Of a DNA stretch of 64,000 bases, positions 32,301 to 39,976 are shown piece by piece. The DNA is from Incurvaria masculella (Eukaryota > Arthropoda > Insecta > Lepidoptera > Incurvariidae), in assembly GCA_946894095.1 (NCBI GenBank), contig OX335662.1:14154001-14218000 (forward strand), in the 5' to 3' direction. Position 1 is the first letter of the stretch; each line of letters opens with the position of its first letter. The position numbers were made by a program, and so were the translations under genes. Below the pieces are notes generated by a model, which searched no databases, was not told the DNA's origin, and saw only the letters and a list, made by a program, of their open reading frames with translations.

Positions 32301-33206
32301 TAGAGCTGTAAACACTATTAGGACGGACCCATGACAACAAACAATTCTGTTCTGCTATTTTTCTGGATATCGGACAGGGTACATCACTACTTCTTTCTCA
32401 TCATGAAATCCTACTTATCCAACTGTGGGGTACAACAAGTCATAGTAATATAGAGATACTGAAAATATTTCAAAATAAGACCATACGAACTATGCTGAAT
32501 ACCACTACACACCGTCATGGTCATGGAATTCATTGGCGAATTCTTGATCCAATCAGGATTTCATTAGGGAGTAAAAGCTGAGGAAATCTCTTTAAACTGA
32601 GATTTAAAAATACTTTATTGGTCGCAATGACATAAGCAGCCCTAGCACAGTCCGTTCGCTACCTGTGTTTATGTTTTTATATTTCAACTTGGGTAAGAGC
32701 TTTGGTAATGCAAAGTAGAATATGATTACCCTTACGTGTCACACATGTGGATATAAAGTCTCGGTAAGGCCATGCACTACCAGCGTTATTTAGATCTATT
32801 GTGCAAGAAAGTTAATAGTAATTTCCCACAGACCAAATTTCATGACACAGATCTTACATCTTAATTGCATGCGTACATAAAACCTGGATGCTCTCTGCGC
32901 ATCAGTTTAGAACTCTCCCAGATTTGGGAAAAGTGGAGGATGCCCAAATAAAAAAAAATAACGTCGAACCCTGAGTCTTTGCGATCGTTCAGGGGTTGAG
33001 GTAATTACTAAACTTATTTAATTCAACGTTTGGTCTACCTGTAAGACGTTCGAATTGATAGGGTCTAATCCACTGATCAGCTTATAACCTCAAAACAAAA
33101 ATAAACTCATTACTAACTGACCGGCATTCACGTAGAAAATCGGTGTCGTTACAAAGAAGGGGCGTGAGCGCCTCGCCGTTGCCAGCAGCAGTGCTGATAA
33201 ACGCAT
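17077..33206 (-). CDS. MARS2: Mitochondrial methionyl-tRNA synthetase, complete, 11 exons
   Basis: This enzyme charges mitochondrial initiator and elongator tRNA-Met with methionine in the matrix (class I synthetase). Coding exons on the minus strand: 33206-33122, 31460-31267, 30028-29942, 28997-28878, 27638-27530, 26522-26404, 24685-24534, 24195-23990, 21525-21328, 20670-20525, 17310-17077. All junctions keep phase and the sum is 1650 bases (549 residues plus stop), close to the family's usual length. Landmarks: an Arg-rich, acid-free N-terminus (about 17 residues) as presequence; [10 protein letters not shown] then PHLGH (the HIGH signature, residues 30-34); [40 protein letters not shown] (about 247-255); [12 protein letters not shown] (322-326); [18 protein letters not shown]; and a C-terminal LEALRVCG helix region. 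The gene is expanded by transposons in its introns. Exons 4, 5, 6 and 11 have duplicated relics nearby, and exon 11 has nine tandem 3' splice sites. Confidence 0.96.
17191..18715 (-). repeat. Nine-copy 167-bp tandem array built from the MARS2 exon 11 splice-site region
   Basis: The landmark GCAACACGTTAGGGTCCGAC recurs at 17321, 17488, 17655, 17822, 17989, 18156, 18323, 18490 and 18657, exactly 167 bp apart. On the minus strand each unit is about 47 bases of intron ending TTGCACGTCTGCAG plus the first 120 bases of exon 11. Units are nearly identical. The three units farthest upstream in the gene (variant sites 18243, 18410, 18577) carry GTGAGCGG where the other six have GTGTGCGG (plus strand). 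Only the unit nearest 17191 continues into the true C-terminal codons. Confidence 0.97.
18996..19735 (-). mobile_element. Internally deleted PIF/Harbinger-type DNA transposon
   Basis: About 740 bp bounded by perfect inverted ends TATGCTCCGTACGCACATAC / GTATGTGCGTACGGAGCATA, continuing into GGTTTTACTCGA. On the minus strand at 19480-19274 it encodes a PIF/Harbinger-like transposase N-terminus ([26 protein letters not shown]) that is cut short. The flanks are TTA and TAA, compatible with a TWA target. It sits in MARS2 intron 10. Confidence 0.8.
19274..19480 (-). pseudogene. Truncated Harbinger transposase fragment
   Basis: A 68-codon frame with [20 protein letters not shown] and a following IQ-type MRPAIS segment, the N-terminal region of HARBI1-like nucleases. 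The catalytic DDE region is missing. Confidence 0.65.
20525..20670 (-). CDS. MARS2: MARS2 exon 10
   Basis: 146 bases encoding [20 protein letters not shown] through [18 protein letters not shown], anticodon-binding domain. Acceptor GTGACAG; donor GTGGGT begins at 20524; leaves phase 0. Confidence 0.94.
21328..21525 (-). CDS. MARS2: MARS2 exon 9
   Basis: 198 bases encoding [20 protein letters not shown] and an Ala/Pro/His-rich linker ending LLRQLRELP. It begins the anticodon-binding domain. Acceptor GCACAG; donor GTCGGT begins at 21327. Confidence 0.93.
21882..22240 (+). repeat. Dispersed repeat D, copy 1 (MARS2 intron 8)
   Basis: Matches 25938-26300 in reverse orientation over about 350 bp (for example GATCAGCTCA, AAGGTCCTTG, GGACTGGCC, CAATTGGCAACATATTAGTT). 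No coding content; family unknown. Confidence 0.75.
22384..22518 (+). mobile_element. SINE- or LINE-tail repeat with (CAATA)n end, copy 1
   Basis: The segment containing GACAAATCCAAGTGCAGTG and GGATGATGAATAAACAATAC ends in a CAATA repeat tail. A reverse-oriented relative occupies 24910-25045. A repeated pentamer tail indicates target-primed retrotransposition. Confidence 0.6.
23480..23705 (+). pseudogene. mariner transposase C-terminal fragment
   Basis: Translation shows a decayed mariner catalytic end: QDNA followed by [27 protein letters not shown] and DYNFF. In intact elements the DNARPH, PYSPDLAPSD and DYHFF motifs stand here. The rest is degraded, with stops. It lies in MARS2 intron 8. 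Confidence 0.8.
23990..24195 (-). CDS. MARS2: MARS2 exon 8 (KMSKS motif)
   Basis: 206 bases encoding [29 protein letters not shown] and [20 protein letters not shown] is intact. Acceptor GTGAAG; donor GTCAGT begins at 23989. Confidence 0.96.
24534..24685 (-). CDS. MARS2: MARS2 exon 7
   Basis: 152 bases encoding [20 protein letters not shown] through [13 protein letters not shown]. Acceptor GGTAG; donor GTGAGT begins at 24533. This is the methionine- and ATP-binding part of the catalytic domain. Confidence 0.95.
24803..24907 (-). repeat. Second relic of MARS2 exon 6 (3' part plus donor)
   Basis: The minus strand repeats the ISRPAARV segment, the exon end and GTGAGTGATGTCAC of the donor side, followed by a short piece of the exon 6 start. 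It lies 1.5 kb from exon 6 and just upstream of exon 7. It has lost the internal HWAIR codons (now CSIR). Confidence 0.85.
24910..25045 (-). mobile_element. SINE- or LINE-tail repeat, copy 2
   Basis: Reverse-oriented relative of 22384-22518, starting with TATTGTATTGTTTATTCATC and containing CACTGCACTTGGATTTGTCA. It abuts the exon 6 relic at 24803-24907. Confidence 0.6.
25160..25914 (-). pseudogene. CR1-like LINE, 3' fragment of the reverse transcriptase ORF
   Basis: On the minus strand: [51 protein letters not shown], then a frameshift and [10 protein letters not shown]. Nearly the same sequence occurs in plus orientation at 56276-57004. Both share a 3' end with CAGCCTAGGCTG. 5'-truncated and frameshifted. 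Confidence 0.85.
25938..26300 (-). repeat. Dispersed repeat D, copy 2 (MARS2 intron 6)
   Basis: Reverse-complement relative of 21882-22240. It adjoins the exon 6 relic at 26315-26394. Confidence 0.75.
26315..26394 (-). repeat. Relic duplicate of MARS2 exon 6 (5' part)
   Basis: Within the intron just after exon 6 the minus strand repeats GACAAGTACGAGCAGAAGCT... GAGGCCGTGTATGGTGAC, homologous to the exon 6 stretch encoding [14 protein letters not shown]. It breaks off before the ISRPAARV segment and runs into a dispersed repeat. Confidence 0.85.
26404..26522 (-). CDS. MARS2: MARS2 exon 6
   Basis: 119 bases: acceptor TTCCAG, then codons for [20 protein letters not shown] and [16 protein letters not shown]. 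Donor GTGAGT begins at 26403. Phases 1 in and 0 out match exons 5 and 7. Confidence 0.94.
26642..26805. mobile_element. Small MITE with 29-bp inverted ends
   Basis: ATTTTAGGGTTTGTGGAAAA... at the left and its reverse complement ...TTTTCCACAAACCCTAAAAT at the right, total about 164 bp. Non-coding, inside MARS2 intron 5. Confidence 0.8.
27530..27638 (-). CDS. MARS2: MARS2 exon 5
   Basis: 109 bases encoding [20 protein letters not shown] and then [16 protein letters not shown]. Acceptor ATATACAG; donor GTCGGA begins at 27529; leaves phase 1. Confidence 0.94.
27639..27775 (-). repeat. Array of about seven 19-bp units next to the exon 5 acceptor
   Basis: Plus-strand unit CTGTATATGTCACACCATC repeated about seven times with small indels. 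On the minus strand each unit carries CATATACAG, the same sequence as the exon 5 3' splice site. The array therefore multiplies the acceptor directly upstream of the real one. Confidence 0.9.
27804..27846 (-). repeat. Relic duplicate of the 3' part of MARS2 exon 5
   Basis: About 43 bases match the end of exon 5 and its donor (CGACCTGTCTG ... TGGCGGAAG in plus orientation) with several substitutions. In the exon 5 frame it has a TAA. It lies on the far side of the 19-bp array. Confidence 0.75.
27943..28312. mobile_element. Fold-back (long inverted repeat) element
   Basis: The left arm (about 27943-28075) and right arm (about 28170-28312) are inverted copies: AAGGATGTTCCGACC, CACAGAACGCAAAAAGTATT and GCACTTTAAGGCAC recur in reverse. 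The arms are about 135 bp around a 90-bp centre. Located in MARS2 intron 4. Confidence 0.8.
28786..28850 (-). repeat. Relic partial duplicate of MARS2 exon 4
   Basis: About 65 bases in the intron repeat the middle of exon 4 (CTGGTACAGTGTGAGCGACG versus CTGGTACAGCGTGAGCGACG) with an offset of about 112 bp. The offset is not a multiple of three and the copy is incomplete, so it is not a usable exon. Confidence 0.85.
28878..28997 (-). CDS. MARS2: MARS2 exon 4
   Basis: 40 codons including [15 protein letters not shown]. The donor is taken as GTACGC at 28877 because it gives phase 0, which matches exon 5. A stronger-looking GTAAGT at 28851 would break the phase, and it lies in a partial duplicate of this exon. 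Confidence 0.85.
29942..30028 (-). CDS. MARS2: MARS2 exon 3
   Basis: 87 bases, exactly 29 codons: [20 protein letters not shown] and the following HKKAVQHFW. Acceptor GCGCAG; donor GTAATT begins at 29941. Confidence 0.95.
31267..31460 (-). CDS. MARS2: MARS2 exon 2 (HIGH motif)
   Basis: 194 bases after TTTGTGCAG. It encodes [14 protein letters not shown] and [15 protein letters not shown], the ATP-site half of the Rossmann fold. It ends AATATCAG before GTCATC and leaves phase 0. Confidence 0.95.
31583..31662 (+). mobile_element. Truncated tRNA-like SINE
   Basis: Matches the head of the SINE at 38817: GGCCAAGTGCGAGTCGAACT and AGGGTTCCGTACCATCAT, then stops. The first stretch resembles a polymerase III A box and GGGTTCCGTACC a B box. 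Confidence 0.75.
32110..32680 (+). pseudogene. Degraded Jockey-like LINE reverse transcriptase
   Basis: Readable across several frames: KPGKPP, then [12 protein letters not shown] and an IGFRE block (RT motif region), and after a gap [20 protein letters not shown] with [12 protein letters not shown], the usual C-terminal part. Multiple stops and frameshifts. It lies in MARS2 intron 1. Confidence 0.75.
33122..33206 (-). CDS. MARS2: MARS2 exon 1
   Basis: ATG at 33206-33204, then 28 codons plus one base. It encodes the presequence and the first beta strand ([10 protein letters not shown]). The donor GTCAGT begins at 33121. I chose this ATG because the Arg-rich start directly precedes the conserved TTPIFYVNA. 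Confidence 0.93.
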
Positions 33207-33477
33207 TTTTATCTGTTTTGCGAATTCAATTCATTAAAATAATTCATTTCGATTTTCCCGCAGGAGCAACCACAGAAAATAATAGTAGTCTTTTATATTC
33301 TATGACTGATATGAAATGAAATGAAAATGAAATATATTTATGTATATAACAATTTGAGTGCAATAACAGTATAGGTACTTAAAACTCAAAAAAATATTTA
33401 CTTATAATTAAAACTGACGGTATCATAGTACTGACTGACGTTAGGATATTTTATGTTCTGAGTAGTCAGTCTGAGTT

Positions 33478-33827
33478 CTCACCTAAATTGGCGTTTACGT
33501 ACTCGTTTACGTAACTTTGAAGTTCTGTAAAAACGTCAAACTCGTTACAAGTTTTTACTAGATATTCTGTGGTTTTACTTCTTCAAGCTGTTAAAGTCAA
33601 ACTCGGACTTCCGATTTGTATGAAAACGCGGAATTGTATGAGCGCGCGGAGTCGACGTAAACGGCAACGTCGACGTATTTACGGCAACGCTGAGTAGGCT
33701 GTCAAATCAAACTCGGACTCGCAAATGTTAGTTCGCCTAACGCCCACTGCGCGCGATCTTCAATTTCTCCATTCATTTGAAAACGCCAGTCGATCGGTTT
33801 GCCGTAAACGCCAATTTAGGTTATAAC
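33478..33827 (+). mobile_element. MITE family B, copy 2
   Basis: Inverted ends TCACCTAAATTGGCGTTTAC and GTAAACGCCAATTTAGGT, with the interior shared with 9575-9894. It lies about 270 bp upstream of the MARS2 ATG and so could influence its promoter. Confidence 0.8.
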
Positions 33828-33989
33828 TGGGACTTCGGGTACCGAACGCAGACTATGTTCGCGCAGACTGTTCAACTGTTCCGTGCCATTCGGTGCAAGA
33901 AGAAGCAAGAAATAGCGGTTTGACATACAGAATGACCATAGAAAGAATCTTATTTATCACGAGAGATGGCGTCTAAGCAAGCTCACTTA

Positions 33990-34533
33990 AGGTGGCCCAA
34001 CCCGGCGGGACTAACTCATTCGCGGGCACGGTACAAAACCGTGCTGTTGCGCTCTGGGACCTTCTCTGTTTTAAAGAAAAAGACAGGCTCCGTTATGAGG
34101 AAGATGCAACATGTCCACAAAAAAGACAATGTGCATAGTGTATGATTTGATAATATTTACGAAAAATGTAATTACAAAAGGACTTATAGCTAAAAGTAAA
34201 CCACGACCGCTGTAGTAAAATATCTAACAAAAACCAAATAGATTATAAATCTTGATTAAATAAGCTATGTCTGATGACTAATGTTTTTAAGATGTTCTTA
34301 CTTTATCATTGCGTAATCCACCTCCAAAATTATTGTATAAAACGCGCGAAAAATTCGAACTTTCGGACCTTATATCTTGGATAACAAACACAATTTTACA
34401 ATGCCAATGGTCATCAGACATCTAGTTAGATCAAAAAAAGCTATTTTGGGCAAAATTTGGTATCTTTGACAAGAAATATGGGCGTGATCTTCTTTCCCCG
34501 TTTGTATGGGGAGTTGAAAGGGATGGGCCACCT
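33990..34533 (-). mobile_element. MITE family A, copy 2 (TA target site)
   Basis: AGGTGGCCCA ... TGGGCCACCT ends with TA on both sides (33988-33989 and 34534-34535). The interior is reverse-oriented relative to copy 1. Confidence 0.85.
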
Positions 34534-34862
34534 TAAAAGGTCTGTCAAAGCTGGCAGATATCATACAGAATAGTTTTGATTTTTTTCAATACTCAACCTA
34601 ATCAATTAAAATAATTAAATTTTCTCGTTATTATTCTGAAAATGAATTCTTCCAAATTATGCTGATCAAATGAAGTCGAACGAGAGAAAATAACACAATA
34701 TTTAATTTTAAAAAAATTGGTAAATTATATGAAAATTGAAAGAGTTTTTAGCGATACTATGCTCTAGTCCGATAGTAGTAAATGAGAGAAGTCCATAAAT
34801 ATATTGATATTTTATTAATTAGATTTAAGTTCACTTATATTTAGTCGTATTACATTTACATT

Positions 34863-35066
34863 TGTATCAATCAAACGGAGTCACAAACACGAGGTCTCAA
34901 AAGACCGTTCGCGACGAGGTGCATGCGCACCGTCTAGGTCGCTGTTTCAGGAAGACTGGAGTACCGTGGCAATGCGGCCCGGCAAGGGGGCGCGCGCGCG
35001 GGGCGAGGTAACTCCCACCGCCCGCAATAATGGTGTCGGATGACCGTGTGTCAGACCGCCACAATA
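34863..35066 (-). repeat. Putative 3' LTR of the older gypsy element
   Basis: On the minus strand GAGGGTGGAG (35076-35067), a polypurine tract, abuts TATTGTGGCGGTCTGACACA, and the segment ends GATTGATACA at 34863. No second LTR is visible to confirm the boundaries, so this is a position-based inference. Confidence 0.4.
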
Positions 35067-35347
35067 CTCCACCCTCAAAAAATACTACAAAAAAGATTAC
35101 ATTTTTTCTTAAAAAGTCAAAAGTACAAAAAAAGTCAAAAAAACACAAAAATAACTTAAAATTATCTATGCTAAAGCCTTCAGTACGGCTCGTACAATTA
35201 ACACACGTTGCTACTTCCTCACTAATGTAAATCAGCGCATGGTCAGTTGCCATCTGGGTTGCACTAGTGCAATTTTCGTTGTCACTAAGTCGAACTGATG
35301 CCTGCTCGCCTGACCTACTGCTGTACTGACCTGGTTAACCTACAGCA

Positions 35348-35378
35348 TAAATATGAGGTGTTATTCCATATTTCAGTT
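35348..35378 (+). promoter_or_regulatory. Possible core promoter of the small antisense ORF
   Basis: TAAATA at 35348-35353 stands 27 bases before the A (35375) of TCAGTT, an arthropod initiator. The start would give a leader of about 67 bases before the ATG at 35442. Confidence 0.4.
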
Positions 35379-35441
35379 ATTACGATACCGAGGCACCTCG
35401 AGTGTTAAACAGTTTCATTTCATTAATTAAAAGTCGTCGTC

Positions 35442-35714
35442 ATGGGCAATTACAATTCCCGCCAAAACAACGAGGAAGTTATCGGCGCCAAACTCACAAG
35501 CACGAACCAAGTCGTCGCCGGGCCCAGTGACCTGCTGTACTGGCTGACGCTGACGTCGGTGGCCACCGTCATGCTGTTCGGGCTGCTAGTGTTATACCTG
35601 TGCTTCGGCAAGGTTAAAACGCTGCTGTCCAAACGGGTGCGGAAGGAGGTTGCGGCTATGCGAGGTCAACAACAACCGTGCGCTGCCCCTCCGCAATACA
35701 CGTCGCCGGTATAG
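35442..35714 (+). CDS. Small putative myristoylated membrane protein, antisense to the gypsy remnant
   Basis: A 90-residue frame with ATG at 35442 in good context (GTCGTCATGG). The protein starts MGNYNSRQ, a plausible N-myristoylation site. Then comes a polar stretch, one hydrophobic segment (WLTLTSVATVMLFGLLVLYL), a basic patch (KVKTLLSKRVRKEV) and a Pro-rich tail with PPQY. Codons are GC-rich although the surroundings are AT-rich. A TATA-like box and TCAGTT initiator lie 65-95 bases upstream and an AATAAA lies at 36219-36224. I do not recognise the family. It could be an accessory gene of the element, a remnant of another virus-like element, or a host gene. Confidence 0.5.
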   Translation: MGNYNSRQNNEEVIGAKLTSTNQVVAGPSDLLYWLTLTSVATVMLFGLLVLYLCFGKVKTLLSKRVRKEVAAMRGQQQPCAAPPQYTSPV

Positions 35715-36218
35715 TCCACAAGCTATACGCCGGCTCGCCTGACCTACTACCCCAAGTGTATAAGTGACATGTAACATTCGTTACAGCTGAAACTGTGTGA
35801 ATTTCCTAATGTCTTATTTCTAATACAACAAAGTGGGTAATCGAAAATCCTTACAGCTAAACATCCAGCATAATTATGTTCGCGACTTTGGCACTTCAAC
35901 ATTAAAATGTTTAAACCTATAGCTATATATGTATATACGCCTTATTGACATTGGGCATATCCATGTCCAACAGGTATAAAGTATATTCTAAGCTAGTTTA
36001 CACGTTACATATACACAGTTAATACACATAAAAAAATTGTAAAAAGGTATGACAACAACAATGTTTGTAAAAACTATAGAAGTTATATCCTAAAGACATG
36101 TAAAACATTTAAGGGTACAAAAGAAATAAAAATGTAAATCAAACAATACTTGTAAACAGGTGTAAAATACTATCTAAGTACATGATGTTCATTTGTAAAT
36201 GTAAAACTATGTTTGATC

Positions 36219-36224
36219 AATAAA
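36219..36224 (+). terminator. Possible poly(A) signal for the small antisense ORF
   Basis: AATAAA hexamer about 500 bases after the stop at 35714, followed by T/G-rich sequence. Confidence 0.35.
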
Positions 36225-36320
36225 TCGGTGTAAAATAAACATGTTGAGTCTTAATTAAACTGTTATCATCAATGTACATGGTTACACTATCAACTTCGAA
36301 ATATGATCCGAAGTGGCGAA

Positions 36321-37409
36321 TTATTGGAAACGAATTGGCGGCTTGATTACTCGTCCAGTCCGCGTCGTCGTAGTACTCGAAATTATCCGCGCCGGCCTGG
36401 CGGCGGCGTCGAGTGACGGCGCCGGGCTGGCTTTTGCTGCGTCTGCATCTTGCAATCTGAAGCCGCCGTCGCGCGTTCGACAGTTAGACCAGGAGCCAGC
36501 TACATCATTTGCATCGTCATTATGCACACTGAAAGCTGCCTTAAGTCGGTCTATGCTTATCGCTACGTCGCCACGGGGAAGTTGTACAATGAAAAACTTA
36601 TCTGTTCTATTTTTAACAGTATAAGGTCCGGAATACGGTGCAACCAATGGCTTTGTTACTCGGTCTGTCCTGACGAAAACCTGAGATGCCTTGCGCAATT
36701 CCGGGTGTACAAACATCGAGTTTCGCTGCGCTTCCTTTTTGGGTACTGCAGCTATCTTCTCGATGTGTTTCCGTAGACGATCGACGAAGTTTTCGTCCGA
36801 CCCTTTCGGCTGGGAAGGTACAAAAAATTCGCCTGGCAGATGTAATTGTGTTCCGTACACAAACTGTGCCGCACTTACCTCTGTATCATCACGCAAGGCG
36901 ACGCGTAACCCGAGTAGGACGGTAGGTATCTCGTCCACCCAATTCTCGGTATCACCACGTGCCATCAGCGCTGCCTTTAGGGTTCTGTGGAAACGTTCCA
37001 CTTTCCCGTTGGCCTGCGGGTGGTAAGCGGTTGTACGAACTTTTTTACAGCCGAGAAATCTGCTTAGTGACGCAAATAAGTCAGATTCAAAATTTCGCCC
37101 TTGGTCTGTCGTGATACGAAGTGGACATCCAAAACGAGTGATCCAGTTTTCGTACACGACACGAGCGGTAGTCTCGGCTGTCTGATCTGCTACCGGGATA
37201 GCTTCCGGCCAGGACGTTTTTCTATCTACAATAGTAATCACGTACCTGCAGTCTTTCGCTGGAGCTAACGGTCCGACTAGGTCAACGTGAATATGTTCGA
37301 AACGTCCGGAGTCCTCGAAAGATCCTAGCGGGGAACGAGTATGTCTGGTTACTTTAGATTTCTGACAATCTAAGCAAGTTTTCGTCCATCTATTAACCTT
37401 TGGAGCGCG
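36321..37409 (-). pseudogene. Integrase half of the interrupted gypsy pol
   Basis: Integrase core: APKVNRWTKTCLDCQKSKV (end of the zinc domain), VDLVGPL, TIVDRKTSWPEAIPV, TDQGRNFESDLF and HPQANGKVERFHRTLKA, then a GPY-like module (APYSGPYTVKNRTDKF) and a C-terminus ending KPPIRFQ. It is open to the stop at 36321 but is separated from its N-terminal part by the transposon, so it has no start. Confidence 0.9.
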
Positions 37410-39976
37410 AACGACGCAGCATCGGCGTCCTGTACCGCGCTCCCGAATCGAATAAAAATCTATATCTAAGACACTTGTCAAGGTATCTTCAGAATAATAA
37501 CTGTTCCATGTAGCTAGATAGTGCCTCCATTTATTTACGTTACTTTTATAGTAGTTTGGTTCAAATATAAAATAATAAAAATCATATAACATTGACTTTA
37601 GATTTTTTTTTAATATTCTGTGATGTTACTCGAGGTTTAGGGTAAAAAGAAAAAGTTATGAAACAAATTTTTATTTCGTAGTTTATGATAGCTGCTATAA
37701 CATTGTGTCAAAAACTAATGACCCCGCCATACAAAAAATAATAATAATTTGGTTCCAAACATCGCGAACAAAAGCGACACTTATTGTTTTTCAAAATAAT
37801 ATTTTAGAATTTATTATAAATTATTTACGATATTATCTCAGTTGAATTTATTTTTAATTTATTGAATAATGATGGAAAAATATTTACATAAAATTTTTGT
37901 AAAGAAAAAGTTTACATAACATTTTCAGTAAAGGAAAAACCCGAAAAATCTCTCTACATTACTAACAGTCTAATTAGAATCTAATCTTATTAGAATCGAG
38001 TTAGATTTTATATCATCATAAACTGTTATATATACACAATTTTTTTGTGTAAGATAATGTTATAATATGTAATCAAAAACATTTTATTTTGAACATTCAA
38101 ATTCGGCTATAAAATTGCACTCAGCGCACTCATACATGCAAACGCTCCACTTGAACACACGTCGGTGAGCGCGCGCTCTATCTATAGATAGGTGGGCGCG
38201 CGCGTTCTATCTATATAGGTAGGCACTTACTCAGCGTGACGAGGTCGAAACTTGTTGCTGGAGTAGAAGCAGGCTTCCGTGACACGAAGCATTGGTGACA
38301 TGGTCTTTGAAATAAAACACGTAAATATAAGTTCATAGAAATATAGCAGCACAAGTATATTTTTTAACATTTTGTAAAAGTGAAACCTAAAATGAATAGA
38401 AATTCGAATTAGCGACGGATGGTCAAAAAAAACACCTAATGATTATATCTGAAGTAGAGTTTGTGCGTTGTCTGTCCGTCCGTCTGTCAGACACCTCCTC
38501 CTATTATTGAAGTTACAAAATTTACAATGTATGACGAAAACAAGTTTTGACATGACAGGTAGGTAGATCAGGTCGGGCCATCTAGTTTGAGGGGTCGCAT
38601 GATGAGTCTAAGACCAGAGTTTCCCAAGATATGACGAAAAAAATTTTTTGAAGTTGTTTGACATGCATGGCAAGTGCTCCCGTGCATGTCGCAAGTATAT
38701 TTTAGGCATCTTTCGTGTCCACACACCACCCGTTAGCGTGCGACATGCACGGCAGAATTCGCCGAAATGTAATACAGCATGCACGGCAATTGACCCAGTG
38801 TGACTAGTAACCAAAAACCGGCCAAGTGCGAGCCGGACTCGCACACGAAGGGTTCCGTACCATCGTAAAAGATTTAACATAACAAAATCACGTTTTTTGT
38901 ATGGGAGCCCCCTTTAATTTAAATTATTTTTCAATTTTACCTATTTGTTGTTATAGCGGCAAAATAAATACACACTCTGTGAAAATTTCAGCTGTCTATC
39001 TGTTACGGTTACTGAGATACAGCCATGTGACAGACGGACGGACGGACAGACGGACGGACGGACGGACAGCGGAGGATTAGTAATAGGGTTCCGTTTTCAC
39101 CCTTTGGGTACGGAACCCTAACAAGAATACTATGTAACAGAAACAAATAGTACATATTTTTAATTCTATTCTATTACCAGATGCGTCTTGCCCTATGGAA
39201 ATGTATGCAGATGATGCAATGGGATTACTTATTAGATATACCAAACGATTTGAAAGCAACAAAATTTGGTATTATAACTCCACGCTCACGAAGTTCCTGA
39301 GATCTCGACAAATGACTTGAATCACACTTGACCAACGGCCAGCGGGCGGCCGAGCGGCCGAGCGGCCGACACCAATACACTCACAATGTTTATACTACAA
39401 AATATGATTTTCTAGATTTTCGGTCTTTTTTCCATTTTTATGTAAGAAAATATATCAAGTGTGATACATCACCGGATTCTACACAAAATTTGCCACAATC
39501 CGGACTAATTATATTCAAGCAAACGTAATTTTTTGTGAACAAATTTTATAAACAAATGTGATAAATCTTTGAAATCTGAACATGCCAAAAAACATTTGAT
39601 TTTTTTGCTGCCTACAGAAATTGCAAAAACCTACAACCACTGCATTGATAGATAGCTGAATATATTACAATTTCATTGATATAAAAAAAATTACAATACT
39701 TACGTAATATTTTCGTCACTCATCCTTTTCAGCCGGCACAGAACCACGCGCGCAAACGTACCTCGGTCGACTGGCCAGCGAGAGGAGCCGCGCGGATTTC
39801 AAAAAAATATTTTGTTTTACGAAGTTGCAGCTATTGGGTCGCGGTTTAGCCAATCAAAAGCGTCCTAATCTCCTCTATCCATTTGAAAAAGCCAATCATA
39901 GACCAGTAAATCTATGCCCACACAAAATCAGCGCAGATAGCGGGAGCGCGGCAGAGGACGCCTATGCGGCGTCGTT
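37410..39976. mobile_element. 2.6-kb TIR DNA transposon (copy 2) inserted in the gypsy integrase
   Basis: The left end AACGACGCAGCATCGGCGTC and the reverse complement of the right end, AACGACGCCGCATAGGCGTC, form imperfect inverted repeats of over 30 bp. The right 800 bp equal the window start (1-795). No transposase ORF is present and no clear target duplication is seen (GCG at the left, CCT at the right). A SINE is inserted at 38817-39122. Superfamily undetermined. Confidence 0.75.
38817..39122 (+). mobile_element. tRNA-like Lepidoptera-type SINE
   Basis: A box-like GGCCAAGTGCGAG and B box-like GGGTTCCGTACC about 30 bases apart in the head. The body contains GTGAAAATTTCAGCTGTC and an ACGGACGGACGGACAG run, and the end is CACCCTTTGGGTACGGAACC. 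The head occurs again truncated at 31583-31662. I recall this family as common in moths and butterflies. Confidence 0.75.

Noticed and set aside
39025..39070. ACGG tandem run as an independent microsatellite
   Set aside because: It is part of the SINE body, where such a run is commonly present.
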